Origin: an uncultured Eubacteriaceae bacterium
Lineage (GTDB): Bacteria > Bacillota > Clostridia > Oscillospirales > Acutalibacteraceae
DNA: 6,314 bases
Reading direction: 5' to 3'
Assembly: GCA_937905915.1 (NCBI GenBank)
Contig: CALCVR010000325.1
Span: 1-6,314 of the forward strand
Shown here: positions 5,467 through 6,314 of the stretch, in pieces
How positions within the stretch are numbered: the first letter of the stretch is position 1
Layout: each line of letters starts with the position of its first letter
The notes under the pieces: model-generated
The model's database searches: none
What the model saw: only the letters and a program-made list of their open reading frames with translations
What the model was told of the DNA's origin: nothing
Translations under genes and position numbers: made by a program

Positions 5467-6314
5467 ATGGTGAATGTGAAACCAGTCAAGCTGGGGAACA
5501 ATGAGCGGATGAGTTTTTCTCACATCAATGAAGTGCTGGACATGCCCAATTTGATTGAGGTGCAGAAGAATTCCTATCAGTGGTTCCTGGATGAGGGACT
5601 CCAGGAGGTTTTCCGGGATGTATCGGCCATCACCGATTATACCGGTAACCTTGTGCTGGACTTTATTGATTATTATCTCGACGATCAGCCCAAATATTCC
5701 GTAGAGGAATGCAAAGAGCGTGACGTCACCTATGCAGCGCCCCTGCACGTGCGCGCCCGCCTGGTCAACAAAGAGACTGGCGAGATCAAGGAGTCGGAAG
5801 TCTACATGGGCGATTTCCCCAAGATGACCGACAGCGGCACTTTTATCATCAACGGTGCCGAACGCGTTATCGTGTCCCAGTTGGTGCGTTCCCCTGGCGT
5901 ATACTACAAGATGAATTACGATAAAACCGGTAAGAAGCTGTTCTCCGCCACCGTCATCCCCAACCGGGGCGCTTGGTTGGAGTACGAAACCGATGCAAAC
6001 GATGTCTTTTACGTCCGCATCGATAAAAACCGTAAGCTGCCGGTGACCACTTTCATCCGCGCCTTAGGTCTGGGAACCGATCAGGAGATTCTGGACTTCT
6101 TCGGCGACGACGTCCGCATGATCGAGACCCTGAAAAAGGACGTAGCCACCGATAAGGAAGAAGCCCTCATCGAGGTTTATAAGAAACTGCGTCCTGGCGA
6201 GCCTCCCACAGTGGAAAGCGCCCAGACCCATATCGACGGCCTGTTCTTTGACGCGAGACGTTATGACCTCTCCCATGTATGCCGCTATAAATACAATAAG
6301 AAGCTGGCCATCGC
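5467..6314 (+). CDS. rpoB: RNA polymerase beta subunit (5' part)
   Basis: RpoB is the beta subunit of the core RNA polymerase and, with RpoC, forms the catalytic cleft. The window holds 282 codons of a protein that is usually about 1150-1250 residues in Firmicutes; the frame runs off the end. Recognisable stretches are [18 protein letters not shown] near the N-terminus, [42 protein letters not shown] (about 114-144, part of the protrusion), PNRGAWLE (165-172), [12 protein letters not shown], and RPGEPPT (242-248) in the lobe region. V136 corresponds to E. coli V146, a rifampicin-contact site, and is wild type. The start at 5467 gives [10 protein letters not shown], as in related clostridial proteins. 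An in-frame ATG at 5449 (adding MEWCAS) and a GTG at 5470 are alternatives, and no ideal ribosome-binding site singles one out. The gene has its own promoter and is separated from lysA by a terminator. Confidence 0.97.
   Translation, partial: MVNVKPVKLGNNERMSFSHINEVLDMPNLIEVQKNSYQWFLDEGLQEVFRDVSAITDYTGNLVLDFIDYYLDDQPKYSVEECKERDVTYAAPLHVRARLVNKETGEIKESEVYMGDFPKMTDSGTFIINGAERVIVSQLVRSPGVYYKMNYDKTGKKLFSATVIPNRGAWLEYETDANDVFYVRIDKNRKLPVTTFIRALGLGTDQEILDFFGDDVRMIETLKKDVATDKEEALIEVYKKLRPGEPPTVESAQTHIDGLFFDARRYDLSHVCRYKYNKKLAI

Noticed and set aside
1..6314. Mobile elements, CRISPR arrays, tRNA/rRNA genes, defence or other novel systems
   Set aside because: No transposase, terminal repeats, spaced direct repeats, cloverleaf sequence or unknown gene cluster is visible; nearly all of the window is accounted for by five housekeeping genes.

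Overview
The window is an ordinary stretch of bacterial housekeeping chromosome, with every recognised gene on the + strand. Gene content and order (clpX, lon, engB) and the protein sequences point to a Firmicute. The RpoB N-terminus, which begins [10 protein letters not shown], resembles clostridial proteins of the Oscillospiraceae/Ruminococcaceae type, and base composition is balanced to slightly GC-rich. The taxonomic placement is from memory of the families, not from a search.

Layout: (1) 1-624 is the 3' part of clpX, followed by a short hairpin terminator at 670-698. (2) 699-776 is a short leader with an 8-bp inverted repeat and a strong Shine-Dalgarno site. (3) 777-5155 is a probable three-gene operon: lon (ATP-dependent protease La, 808 aa), engB (ribosome-assembly GTPase, overlapping lon by 7 nt) and lysA (diaminopimelate decarboxylase, 39 nt after engB). 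It ends in a strong intrinsic terminator at 5214-5257. (4) 5156-5466 holds no gene. It contains that terminator, a near-consensus sigma-A promoter (5278-5306) overlapped by an AT-rich palindrome, and a leader of about 150 nt with two small hairpins. (5) 5467 to the window end is the N-terminal part of rpoB, the RNA polymerase beta subunit.

ClpX and Lon are the two AAA+ protein quality-control machines commonly found side by side in Firmicutes, and engB often follows lon. LysA makes L-lysine from meso-diaminopimelate. Its place at the end of the lon-engB unit, without a lysine riboswitch in the short gap before it, and next to an rpoB not directly preceded by rplL, are the less common aspects of the layout.

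I found no mobile element, CRISPR array, RNA gene, toxin-antitoxin or defence locus, and nothing that looks like an undescribed system. The findings are modest: regulatory structures around lon and rpoB, start-site ambiguity for rpoB, and a few residue-level variations in conserved motifs.
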